Shown here: positions 34,300 through 42,191 of the stretch, piece after piece | Numbering within the stretch: the stretch's first letter is position 1 | How the letters are laid out: the number at the start of each line of letters is the position of its first letter | Source of the DNA: Pontibacter sp. G13 | GTDB lineage: Bacteria > Bacteroidota > Bacteroidia > J057 | NCBI RefSeq assembly: GCF_031851795.1 | Contig: NZ_CP134696.1 | Coordinates: forward strand, 4,236,501 to 4,300,500 | Reading direction: 5' to 3' | DNA length: 64,000 bases | Translations under genes and position numbers: made by a program | Notes under the pieces: generated by a model | The model's database searches: none | What the model was told of the DNA's origin: nothing | The model's input: only the letters and a program-made list of their open reading frames with translations

Positions 34300-36000
34300 A
34301 TGACTAGCTATTCATTCCGAATTCAGCGCTGTGTTTGGATGTGGATCTGCATGATGGGTGTGGTGACAAGCCTACAGGCCCAGAACCCCTCTGAGCAAGT
34401 AATGCCCGTTACGGGTACTTATGCGATCACAGGTGCCTATGTTGTCCCCGCTCCCGGACAGGTCATCGCCGGGGGAACCGTCTTGATTCAAGATGGACTG
34501 ATTGTGGAAGTTGGAACTTCCGTCAAGATCCCCGGTCACGCCCGTATCATCCAAGCCGACTCCATGTATGTGTATGCAGGGTTCATTGACGGCTTTTCCC
34601 ACGCAGGAATCCCCAAGCCCAAAGAACCCAGCAGAAGCGAACGTCCCAAAGTCAAAAACCCCGGGACGCCTCCAGACAATCTCGCTGGAATCATGCCTCA
34701 ACGCCAGGTCCGTGACCTGATGGACCCCAAAGACAAATCCATTGCTGAGCTTCGCGCAGCAGGATTCACTGCGGCTCATATCGCCCCACACGGAAAAATG
34801 TTGCCCGGCCAATCTGCATTCATTTTGACGGATGGATCGCATGCCGATGAGATGATCTACCAAGCTCAATCCGGACTGTATGCTCGATTTCAGGGAGCAT
34901 CTGGGATGTATCCCAACACAGTCATCGGAGTGATGGCCAAATTCCGCGATCTATACCGCTCAGCAGAGGGACTCAAACAGCACGAAGTTCAATATGCTTC
35001 CTCGGCTGTTGGAATGGCCCGCCCGCCCCAGAATCAGGTCCTGCAAGCATTCTTCCCTGTAATCGACCAGTCTCTACCTGTCTTTTTCGAAACGCCCAAA
35101 TTGCTGGATGCCCATCGTGCGATGGCTTTGCAGCGTGATCTGGGATTCCCGCTCGTATTGGCAGGATTGGAGCAAGGGGGGGATCTGATCCCCCAATTGT
35201 CCAATGGAGAATTTCCGGTGATTCTTTCTCTTGAACTTCCTGATGAGGTAGATGAGGAAGATGCCCCCAATTCAGGGAAAGCATCTGTCAACGAAGAACG
35301 TGACCAGCTCTTCAAGCGAAAACTGGAAGCATACGAGCAGTATGTCAGCCAGGCAGGAAAATTTGCTCAAGCCAATATCCCATTTGCATTCTCCACAGCA
35401 GGTGTCAAAACCAAGGAGATCCGCAAAAATCTCCAAGTCATGGTGGAATATGGATTGGACGAGGCCACTGCTTTGGCGGCGCTGACAACCGTACCTGCGG
35501 AATTGATGGGGGTTTCTGATGTGATGGGAACACTGGAAGCTGGAAAAATGGCGAATGTGATCGTGACCACTCAGCCATTTCTCGCCCAAAAGTCTCAGGT
35601 GAAATACGTATGGGTAGACGGCCATTTCCACGAATACGAAGCCAAGAAAAAGAAGAAATCGGCGGTAAGTCCTGATGCTCCTGTAGAAGCGGCTGGCCTC
35701 TGGTCTTTCACCGTGGAATCTCCACAAGGTACGGTGAATGGAACCCTCAAGCTCTCAGGTTCTGAGGGTGACTATGAAGGTACCATTAGCACGGATATGT
35801 CTCCCGACGAAAACACCTTGGAGTCCATCGAACTTGAAGGCAATATCCTGACATTCTCCTACAGCTTGAGCATGGGCGGCGACCAAGCCAGTGTCGATGG
35901 CGAGCTGGAACTGGATGGAGACACTTTCGAGGGGACCTTGAGCGTGGGCAATTTTGGTTCATTCCCCATCGAAGGAACCCGCGAAGGAGGCCCACAATAG
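34300..36000 (+). CDS. Secreted amidohydrolase-like protein lacking the first metal histidine
   Basis: 566 residues from ATG 34300, with a signal peptide ending SLQAQ. Amidohydrolase fold of the imidazolonepropionase-like group: composite beta part (GTYAITGAYVVPAPG), barrel, and a C-terminal TVPAELMGVSDVMGTLEAGK. The metal-binding H-x-H after the ID motif reads F-S-H (GFIDGFSHAG), so one ligand is lost. About 110 residues at the C-terminus form an added beta-rich domain (LWSFTVESPQGTVNGTLKLS). It is probably periplasmic or surface-attached and catalytically altered. It is the first of three tandem family members, 39 bp before the intact one. Confidence 0.85.
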   Translation: MTSYSFRIQRCVWMWICMMGVVTSLQAQNPSEQVMPVTGTYAITGAYVVPAPGQVIAGGTVLIQDGLIVEVGTSVKIPGHARIIQADSMYVYAGFIDGFSHAGIPKPKEPSRSERPKVKNPGTPPDNLAGIMPQRQVRDLMDPKDKSIAELRAAGFTAAHIAPHGKMLPGQSAFILTDGSHADEMIYQAQSGLYARFQGASGMYPNTVIGVMAKFRDLYRSAEGLKQHEVQYASSAVGMARPPQNQVLQAFFPVIDQSLPVFFETPKLLDAHRAMALQRDLGFPLVLAGLEQGGDLIPQLSNGEFPVILSLELPDEVDEEDAPNSGKASVNEERDQLFKRKLEAYEQYVSQAGKFAQANIPFAFSTAGVKTKEIRKNLQVMVEYGLDEATALAALTTVPAELMGVSDVMGTLEAGKMANVIVTTQPFLAQKSQVKYVWVDGHFHEYEAKKKKKSAVSPDAPVEAAGLWSFTVESPQGTVNGTLKLSGSEGDYEGTISTDMSPDENTLESIELEGNILTFSYSLSMGGDQASVDGELELDGDTFEGTLSVGNFGSFPIEGTREGGPQ

Positions 36001-36039
36001 GCGAGCATTTTCACAATCAACCAGACAATTCTATCCATC

Positions 36040-37398
36040 ATGAATAGATTTTTGCTTGGCCTGATGGGGCTGTTGTTCGCCACAGGTGTGGTGGCCCAGA
36101 CCCAGACAGGCAGTCTCATGATTAAGCATGGGACCGTCATGACCATCACGGACGGGACGTTGGAAGATACCGACATCCTCGTCGTAGATGGGAAAATCAA
36201 AAAGATCGGCCAGAATCTCAAAACCCCCAATGGGGTCCAAGAGATCGATGCCACTGGACAATATGTCATGCCCGGAATCATCGATGCGCACTCGCACATT
36301 GGCATTTCCGCGGTCAATGAAGCGACCAATCCCGTTACTGCCGAAGTTTGGGTTGGCGATGCACTCGATCCGATGGATGTGTCCTTGTACCGTGCGCTTG
36401 CGGGCGGGGTGACTATTTCCCACGCCATGCACGGATCGGCAAATGCGATCGGAGGCCAGTGCGAGACCATCAAGCACCGCTATGGTACCGTGAATCCCGA
36501 AGAACTGAGGATGGAAGGTGCGCCACGTACCATCAAATTTGCCCTCGGTGAGAATCCGATTCGTGTCCACGGAATTGGCAAGAACATCCAGCCTCGTACT
36601 CGTATGGGGATCGAGCAGGTGTTCCGTTCGGCATTTGCGGAGGCTCAAGCATACGCGGAGGAATGGAAAGCCTATGAAAAGGAAAAGAAGTCCAACCCAG
36701 CGGCTATAGCGCCAGCATACAGTTTGCGCAAGGAAACCATCGCCGGAATCCTATCTGGGGAGGTCCTGATTCACTGCCATTCATACCGTGCGGATGAGAT
36801 CCTGATGCTCATGAATGTCTGCAAAGACTACGGAGTGAATAACATCACCTTTCAGCACGTCAATGAAGGATTCAAAGTCGCTCCCGAATTGGCGGAGTTT
36901 GGTGCTTCCGCCTCGGTATTCTCCGACTGGTGGGCATACAAATTCGAGGTGTACTATTCCACTGCCTACAATGCATCCATCCTGACGAAAAATGGCGTAA
37001 CAACTTCGATCAATTCCGATTCGGACGAATTGATCCGTCACCTCAATCACGAGGCTGCCAAGACTCAACGCTATGGAAGCCTTTCCGATGAGGAAGCGCT
37101 CAAGTTGATCACCTTGAATCCTGCCAAGCAATTGGGGATTTCAGATCGAGTAGGTTCCATCGAAGTAGGCAAGGAAGGGGATTTCGCCATTTTCAGTGCC
37201 AATCCACTTTCTGTGTATGCCATCAACCAGATGACCATTGTGGATGGGGTGATTCGATTCGATATCGAAAACGATCCAGACGACATGCGTCTGTACGCAG
37301 ATCCCGAAGAGACCCTGCAACCGGTATTCTCCGGCAATCATGGGCACGACCACGAGCGATGCATGCAGGATGTGCGGGAAATGTTGTTTGGCTATTGA
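36040..37398 (+). CDS. Secreted amidohydrolase (intact metal site)
   Basis: 452 residues with a signal peptide ending VVAQ. All metal-site motifs of the amidohydrolase superfamily are present: MPGIIDAHSHIGI (H-x-H), LIHCHSYRADE (H), NITFQHVNEGFK (H) and INSDSDELIRHLNHE (D). The SHAMHGSANAIGGQ segment is typical of Bacteroidota secreted members, which are often annotated as imidazolonepropionase-like or dipeptidase-like. The substrate is unknown. It is the middle gene of three; the third begins 18 bp after its stop. Confidence 0.9.
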   Translation: MNRFLLGLMGLLFATGVVAQTQTGSLMIKHGTVMTITDGTLEDTDILVVDGKIKKIGQNLKTPNGVQEIDATGQYVMPGIIDAHSHIGISAVNEATNPVTAEVWVGDALDPMDVSLYRALAGGVTISHAMHGSANAIGGQCETIKHRYGTVNPEELRMEGAPRTIKFALGENPIRVHGIGKNIQPRTRMGIEQVFRSAFAEAQAYAEEWKAYEKEKKSNPAAIAPAYSLRKETIAGILSGEVLIHCHSYRADEILMLMNVCKDYGVNNITFQHVNEGFKVAPELAEFGASASVFSDWWAYKFEVYYSTAYNASILTKNGVTTSINSDSDELIRHLNHEAAKTQRYGSLSDEEALKLITLNPAKQLGISDRVGSIEVGKEGDFAIFSANPLSVYAINQMTIVDGVIRFDIENDPDDMRLYADPEETLQPVFSGNHGHDHERCMQDVREMLFGY

Positions 37399-37416
37399 TC
37401 ACCCAAATTCAAGGAA

Positions 37417-38739
37417 ATGAAGTTCATGACAACTGTCATTAGACATATCATCATGCTGGGAGCTGTGTTGGTGAGTAGCCTCGCAGTTGGGCCGATGGTC
37501 CAAGCCCAGATGTCCAAGGGCACCTTTGAGACGGTGGTTTTGGAAAATGCCACGATCGTCACTGTTACCCAAGGCACGATTCAAGGAGACCTTTTGATCC
37601 AAGATGGAAAAATCGCAGCCATTGGCGAAGTCGATGCTCCGGAGGGAACCAACCGCATCGATTGCACCGGGAAATTTATCTATCCGGGAATGATCGATGG
37701 AGGAACACGCATAGGTCTGGCCGAAATCGGTGCGGTGAATGTGACACAGGATTACCGGGAAATTGGCGACATCACCCCGCACGTTCAAGCGTTGACCGCT
37801 GTGAATCCCAATTCCGTGATTATCCCTGTGACGCGTACCAATGGTGTGACTACTGCCCTGTCCGTTCCGGGTGGAGGACTCTTCACGGGAACTGCAGCAC
37901 TCGTCAATCTGCATGGGTATACGCCCAATCAGATGTATGCTGGATTCAAGGCAGTGGTCTTGAATTTTCCTAGTTCCGCAAAACGTGGACGATGGGATCG
38001 TCGCAGCGAAGAAGACATCCAGAAGGATCTGAAGAAAAAGCTGAAAACCCTCAATGAAGTGTGGGATGGGGCCATTCGCTATGCGGCCATCGATTCTGCC
38101 TATCAGGCTGGTGGAGGCGAGAAGCCTGCCTACTATCCTCAGATGGAAGCTTTGGTTCCTGCCGTCAAGGGAGATGCCAAGCTGCTCATAGAGGTCAATG
38201 CGGCTTCTGATATTCTTGCAGCTATCGACTGGGTACAGAGCCGGAAGGTGGATGCTGTCTTCACGGGAGTAGGCGAGGGCTGGAGAGTTGCCGAAGAATT
38301 GGCTGAAGCTCAAATTCCGGTCGTCACAGGACCCATTCTGGAAACACCTAGTCGCGAATCTGATCGTTTTGATCGTCCATATGCCAATGCTGGTTTGATG
38401 CACAAGGCGGGAGTCAAAGTGGCGATTCGTACCAATGAAGCTGAAAACGTCCGTAACCTGCCCTTCAATGCTGGATTCGCAGCAGCTTATGGCATGGGAA
38501 AGGAAGAAGCACTCAAGGCAGTGACCATCGTTCCTGCGGAGATCTTTGGACTGGCGGAAGAACTGGGATCCATTGAGGTAGGCAAATGGGCCAACCTCTT
38601 TGTCTCGGATGGAGACCCCTTCGAGCCCAAAACTCAGATTACCCAACTGTTTATCAAAGGATGGAATATCCCGATTGATAGCCGACACATCCGATTGTAT
38701 GAGGAATTTCTCGAAAGAGATCCGGGTATCGCCCGATAA
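37417..38739 (+). CDS. Secreted amidohydrolase-like protein with lost metal site
   Basis: 440 residues with a signal peptide ending VQAQ. It aligns with the preceding gene in layout (TIVTVTQGTIQGDLLIQDGK, KFIYPGMIDGG, AVTIVPAEIFGLAEELGSIE), but the H-x-H position reads G-T-R (IDGGTRIGL), and the later histidine motifs are not visible. It is therefore probably not a metal hydrolase and may be a partner of the intact neighbour. It ends the operon; a 12-bp-stem terminator follows after 22 bp. Confidence 0.85.
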   Translation: MKFMTTVIRHIIMLGAVLVSSLAVGPMVQAQMSKGTFETVVLENATIVTVTQGTIQGDLLIQDGKIAAIGEVDAPEGTNRIDCTGKFIYPGMIDGGTRIGLAEIGAVNVTQDYREIGDITPHVQALTAVNPNSVIIPVTRTNGVTTALSVPGGGLFTGTAALVNLHGYTPNQMYAGFKAVVLNFPSSAKRGRWDRRSEEDIQKDLKKKLKTLNEVWDGAIRYAAIDSAYQAGGGEKPAYYPQMEALVPAVKGDAKLLIEVNAASDILAAIDWVQSRKVDAVFTGVGEGWRVAEELAEAQIPVVTGPILETPSRESDRFDRPYANAGLMHKAGVKVAIRTNEAENVRNLPFNAGFAAAYGMGKEEALKAVTIVPAEIFGLAEELGSIEVGKWANLFVSDGDPFEPKTQITQLFIKGWNIPIDSRHIRLYEEFLERDPGIAR

Positions 38740-38761
38740 GTCCGATATGCAATTTGCGAAT

Positions 38762-38804
38762 ATCTCCCTGACAGGCACTTGCTTGTCAGGGAGATGTTGT
38801 TTTT
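38762..38804 (+). terminator. Terminator of the amidohydrolase operon
   Basis: Perfect 12-bp stem ATCTCCCTGACA / TGTCAGGGAGAT with a 10-nt loop, followed by GTTGTTTTT. Confidence 0.9.
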
Positions 38805-38964
38805 GGAGGGAAACTATCCCCTGAAAGGAGCGCAGGGTGATTGGCTTTCGAAAGCAGGATACGTAAGTTTGCCGAACATCCACGAGGTTGAAATGCCCGT
38901 ATTGGCAGATGTTTAGATGGGCAAGGCAGACCCAAGATGCCTTTTGATGGTTTTAGTGAGACTC

Positions 38965-39930
38965 ATGCGAATTTCGATAGTCATACCCCTTCACAACGAA
39001 TCCCCCAATATCTCTCCTTTGCTGGAAGCCATTCGCAATGCTGGCATTGGGGATGATTATGAGGTGGTCCTCGTGGATGACGGCTCTACAGATGATACCG
39101 TAGCTCAAGTCAAGCTCCATGCAGACGATCACACCAAGCTGGTGGTCCTCGCCAAAAATTTTGGACAGACAACAGCCATGATGGCGGGCATCGATGCTGC
39201 TGAAGGCGATTACATCGTCACGATGGATGGAGATTTGCAAAATGACCCTTCGGATATTCCCATCATGCTGGACAAGCTGGAGACCGAGCAATGGGATGTG
39301 GTGGCTGGTATCCGGCAGAACCGCCAAGATGGATTTCTGCTTCGGAAACTCCCTAGCAAATGGGCCAATTGGTTGATCCGGAAACTCACAGGCGTCCACA
39401 TGAAGGATTACGGCTGTACGCTGAAAGTCTTCAAAAAGAATATCGCCAAGAACCTAGGTCTGTATGGAGATCTGCACCGGTTTATCCCGGTCTTGGTACA
39501 GATGCAGGGAGGCCGCATGGTGGAGATGGAAGTCAAGCACCATGCCCGGCAATTCGGCCAATCCAAGTATGGTCTGGGACGGACGACCAAGGTCCTCTCC
39601 GATTTGCTGCTGATGGTCTTTTTCCAGAAATACCTTCAGCGGCCGATGCACATCTTTGGGCTCATTGGCTTGCTTTCATTCGCAGTGGGGGGGATGATCA
39701 ATATCTACCTGCTGATCCTCAAACTCATGGGACAGGACATCTGGGGCCGCCCGATCCTGATCTTGGGCGTGACGCTTGTATTGGCCGGAATCCAATTCCT
39801 GATTTTCGGGGTGTTGGCAGAGGTCCTCGTTCGGATCTACTTCGAGTCTCAGGGAAAGAAAACCTACTATGTCCGCGAAATCTTCCATCAAGGCAGTTCT
39901 ACAGCACCCCATAGCCAAGCTGTTTCTTAA
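38965..39930 (+). CDS. GT2 glycosyltransferase, polyprenyl-phosphate sugar type
   Basis: 321 residues from ATG 38965 (MRISIVIPLHNESPNI). Cytoplasmic GT-A domain with VVLVDDGSTDDT and the metal motif TMDGDLQNDP, then KDYGCTLKVFKKN, and two C-terminal membrane segments (about 228-300). The layout matches DPM1/ArnC/GtrB-like enzymes, which move a sugar onto a polyprenyl phosphate carrier. The downstream flippase-like gene overlaps its last 62 bp, so the two are translated together. An ArnT-like enzyme 2.3 kb away could use such a lipid-linked sugar (an inference). Confidence 0.92.
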   Translation: MRISIVIPLHNESPNISPLLEAIRNAGIGDDYEVVLVDDGSTDDTVAQVKLHADDHTKLVVLAKNFGQTTAMMAGIDAAEGDYIVTMDGDLQNDPSDIPIMLDKLETEQWDVVAGIRQNRQDGFLLRKLPSKWANWLIRKLTGVHMKDYGCTLKVFKKNIAKNLGLYGDLHRFIPVLVQMQGGRMVEMEVKHHARQFGQSKYGLGRTTKVLSDLLLMVFFQKYLQRPMHIFGLIGLLSFAVGGMINIYLLILKLMGQDIWGRPILILGVTLVLAGIQFLIFGVLAEVLVRIYFESQGKKTYYVREIFHQGSSTAPHSQAVS

Positions 39931-40813
39931 GCTGGGATTGACGGGAATCGCCCTGTGGATCGTCTGGACCAATATCGACCTGAAACAGACCTGGGAAGTG
40001 GTGCAGGAATTGGACTTCTGGACGATCCTTGTAGCCCTCCTATTCTTCCAAGGTTCCAAAATCATTGCCAGTCTCCGGCTCAATCGCTATATGCGAACGA
40101 TGGGGATTTTCCTGTCTGAATGGGATCACCTCAAGCTTTACTACTTGGGGATGTTCTACAATCTGATCCTTCCCGGCGGAATCGGCGGGGATGGCTACAA
40201 GGTGATCCTTCTCCAAAAAAGATCTGAGGCCAAAACCAAGCGACTGATTCAGGCCATGGTCCACGACCGACTGATGGGGGTGTCGGGCTTGGGTATGCTG
40301 GCGGGGGTATTGGCGGGGTTGCTCTTTTGGCAGTTTGGCAAACCTCTTGAGGCAGGATTGGGAATTGCAGCCAGTCTGGCCATTCCGATAGGTGCTTGGG
40401 TGATCAGCCGCTGGATGTTTAAGCCGTTCGTTTCGCTGATTCCGATTTCCCTCTTCTACTCTTTTGGGGTCCAGTTGTGCCAATTGGTGCTGGGCTGGAT
40501 CATGCTCCGAGGCATGGGCGTGGAGGACCACATTCCGGTGTACCTGTGCGTTTTCCTCGTCTCTTCGATTGCTGCGGCCCTGCCTTTGTCGATCGGTGGA
40601 GTAGGGGCAAGGGAATTGGTGTTTTTCTATGCGGCTTCGATCGTGCCGATTTCCAAGGAGCCGGGCGTCGCTTTCTCCCTGATGTTTTTCTTGATCTCGG
40701 CGGTAAGTTCGTTGGCGGGCGTGTTGGTCCAGACCGACCGATTGGAGATTGTCCCCATGTCGGATGCATCCAAAAAATCTCCGGCAGACCCCACTGGTTC
40801 CGCCGGAGATTGA
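39869..40813 (+). CDS. Flippase-like integral membrane protein (LPG synthase TM / AglD family)
   Basis: 314 residues, about eight membrane segments. Family motifs are FFQGSKIIASLRLNRYMRTM, YYLGMFYNLILPGGIGGDGY, VHDRLMGVSGLGMLAG and LPLSIGGVGARELVFFY. The YbhN/AglD/MprF-N group is thought to move lipid-linked groups across the membrane, though few members have been tested. It begins 62 bp before the end of the GT2 gene in another frame. No later start would keep the first membrane segment, so the overlap is real. The stop codon is inside a terminator hairpin. Confidence 0.9.
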   Translation: MSAKSSIKAVLQHPIAKLFLKLGLTGIALWIVWTNIDLKQTWEVVQELDFWTILVALLFFQGSKIIASLRLNRYMRTMGIFLSEWDHLKLYYLGMFYNLILPGGIGGDGYKVILLQKRSEAKTKRLIQAMVHDRLMGVSGLGMLAGVLAGLLFWQFGKPLEAGLGIAASLAIPIGAWVISRWMFKPFVSLIPISLFYSFGVQLCQLVLGWIMLRGMGVEDHIPVYLCVFLVSSIAAALPLSIGGVGARELVFFYAASIVPISKEPGVAFSLMFFLISAVSSLAGVLVQTDRLEIVPMSDASKKSPADPTGSAGD

Positions 40814-40820
40814 TGTTTTT
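40776..40820. terminator. Bidirectional terminator overlapping the flippase stop codon
   Basis: 10-bp stem AATCTCCGGC / GCCGGAGATT with a 16-nt loop. GATGTTTTT follows on the plus strand, and the A6 before the stem gives a T-run on the minus strand. It serves the convergent flippase and lipoprotein genes and lies largely within the last flippase codons. Confidence 0.8.
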
Positions 40821-40832
40821 CCTGAACTTTCC

Positions 40833-41198
40833 TTATTCCACTACCGCTGTGCTCAGCCCATTCTTCGGCATTTCGAAGAAGAGGTAGTTGGTAGCGTAGT
40901 CAGAAATCTCAAAGTACACTTTGTCTTCCCCACGGTCTACCTGACCATTCAGGTTGACATCGAGGATTCCATATCCATAGCGGTATGGGCGAGACGCCTC
41001 TCCCACAGTGGATTTGGCGGTGGAGATTTTGTCGATTTTGAGGAATCGGCGGGCAACTTGGTCGCCAGCATAGATTTCGAGTACCCCATCGGTTCCTGTC
41101 CAGTTCTGGATGCTTCGGCCGATTTGGTTTTGGGTTTCTTGGGTACAGCTCGTCAACACGAGGAGCGATGCTGCTGCCAGCAAGAGAAATTGACGCAT
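40833..41198 (-). CDS. Small lipoprotein (hypothetical)
   Basis: 121 residues. Lipoprotein signal with lipobox LTSC (MRQFLLLAAASLLVLTSC). The mature part has no family I recognise; it is polar with a mixed helix/strand pattern and contains LDVNLNGQVDRGEDKVYF, which resembles a dockerin/EF-hand-like acidic loop (DVNLNGQVDRGE). Calcium binding is a guess from this one loop. It is convergent with the flippase gene; upstream lies a long gene-free stretch. Confidence 0.75.
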   Translation of the reverse strand: MRQFLLLAAASLLVLTSCTQETQNQIGRSIQNWTGTDGVLEIYAGDQVARRFLKIDKISTAKSTVGEASRPYRYGYGILDVNLNGQVDRGEDKVYFEISDYATNYLFFEMPKNGLSTAVVE

Positions 41199-41658
41199 GA
41201 TACGCTGATTGAGAATTCCGGTGAATGAGTGAGCGGCGCTTGGCTAGCTCTGTCGAACATGGATAGCAAAAGCGGCGCTAGGATGAAAATCACTTGTGGG
41301 AAATAACGAATTCCCGCCGTAGAGAACCAAGGGAATCGACGAAAAATACCGAAAAGTTGATCATTTGCGATTCATGAAGTCTTGATCTGTTGTTCACGCT
41401 GGCTTCATGTTGAGGAGTGATTTTGCGCCCGATTTCGGTAGAGCCAATCGCTCTTCCATTCATACCATCTTCTGATCGCGTGTTATTACCATGTCGATTG
41501 CGGCGCTTGGAAGCCAAGTCCCTTTCGGCGATTTTTTCTGATTGAGGCATTCGCTGAACACGTTTACATACCCAATTTGCCATCTATGCCCGATGGATGA
41601 GCATGATACATCGAGGTTGTCCATTTGGGCAGCCTCGTTTTGGCTTTGTGTATGGGGA
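41199..41658. other. Gene-free stretch of about 460 bp
   Basis: No convincing gene or structure found. Open frames here (for example minus strand 41290-41583) have irregular composition and no recognisable motif. It holds the promoter region of the small lipoprotein gene. Confidence 0.5.
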
Positions 41659-41910
41659 TTTGGGGGTGCCTCGGCGTGCTTGGGAGGAGGGCGTCTCTCG
41701 GGGCTTCGAGTCGCCGAGTCGGGCTGTTCCATGGGTCCGCGTTGCTTCCGTCCTCGCAGATTGGATGACTTTCCCCGGGTAAATTCTGAGTTTTGGCGGT
41801 AGGATCTTGCCGATACATTGGGACTGGTGTGCTCGGACCTCGCCCCCTGCACACAATCCTACGCTGGGGCTCGCCATTCCCATCCCTCACCCCCACAGGG
41901 CCATCCGCAC
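41659..41910 (+). repeat. Dispersed intergenic repeat, copy R4 forward
   Basis: Begins TTTGGGGGTGCCTCGGCGTG, contains CGCCGAGTCGGGCTGTTCC and ends GGGCCATCCGCAC. It is followed after about 90 bp by a reverse-oriented copy, the same arrangement as R3. Confidence 0.8.
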
Positions 41911-42000
41911 TAGGAGTTTCATCGCTCCAAATGCAGCCAATGATCCGCTTGCTTTTTTCTCCGGTGAGTCTCAGACTGAGTATCTGAGTCCAATCTCCAT

Positions 42001-42168
42001 GTGCGGATGGCTTGCCGCGGCGTAAAGGGCCTGGAAGGTGAGGCTTTGCCGAAGTCCCGGAGCCTCAAGCGGAGGGACCGAGCCTACGGCGAGCCTGCAA
42101 GGGCCTGACTCGGCGACACGTATGCGGAGGGGCATTCAATATGCCCAGCACGCCGAGATACGCCCAAA
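42001..42168 (-). repeat. Dispersed intergenic repeat, copy R4 reverse
   Basis: Read on the minus strand it starts TTTGGGCGTATCTCGGCGTG and ends CCATCCGCAC. Its first 120 bp as written on the plus strand (GTGCGGATGGCTTGCCGCGG onward) are almost identical to 28674-28790, including CAAGCGGAGGGACCGAGCCT. Confidence 0.85.
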
Positions 42169-42191
42169 TGATCCCAATCCAGCTTCAGGGA

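Noticed and set aside
41290-41583. 97-residue minus-strand frame
   Set aside because: No recognisable motif, Arg/Ser/Asn-rich random-looking composition, no promoter.
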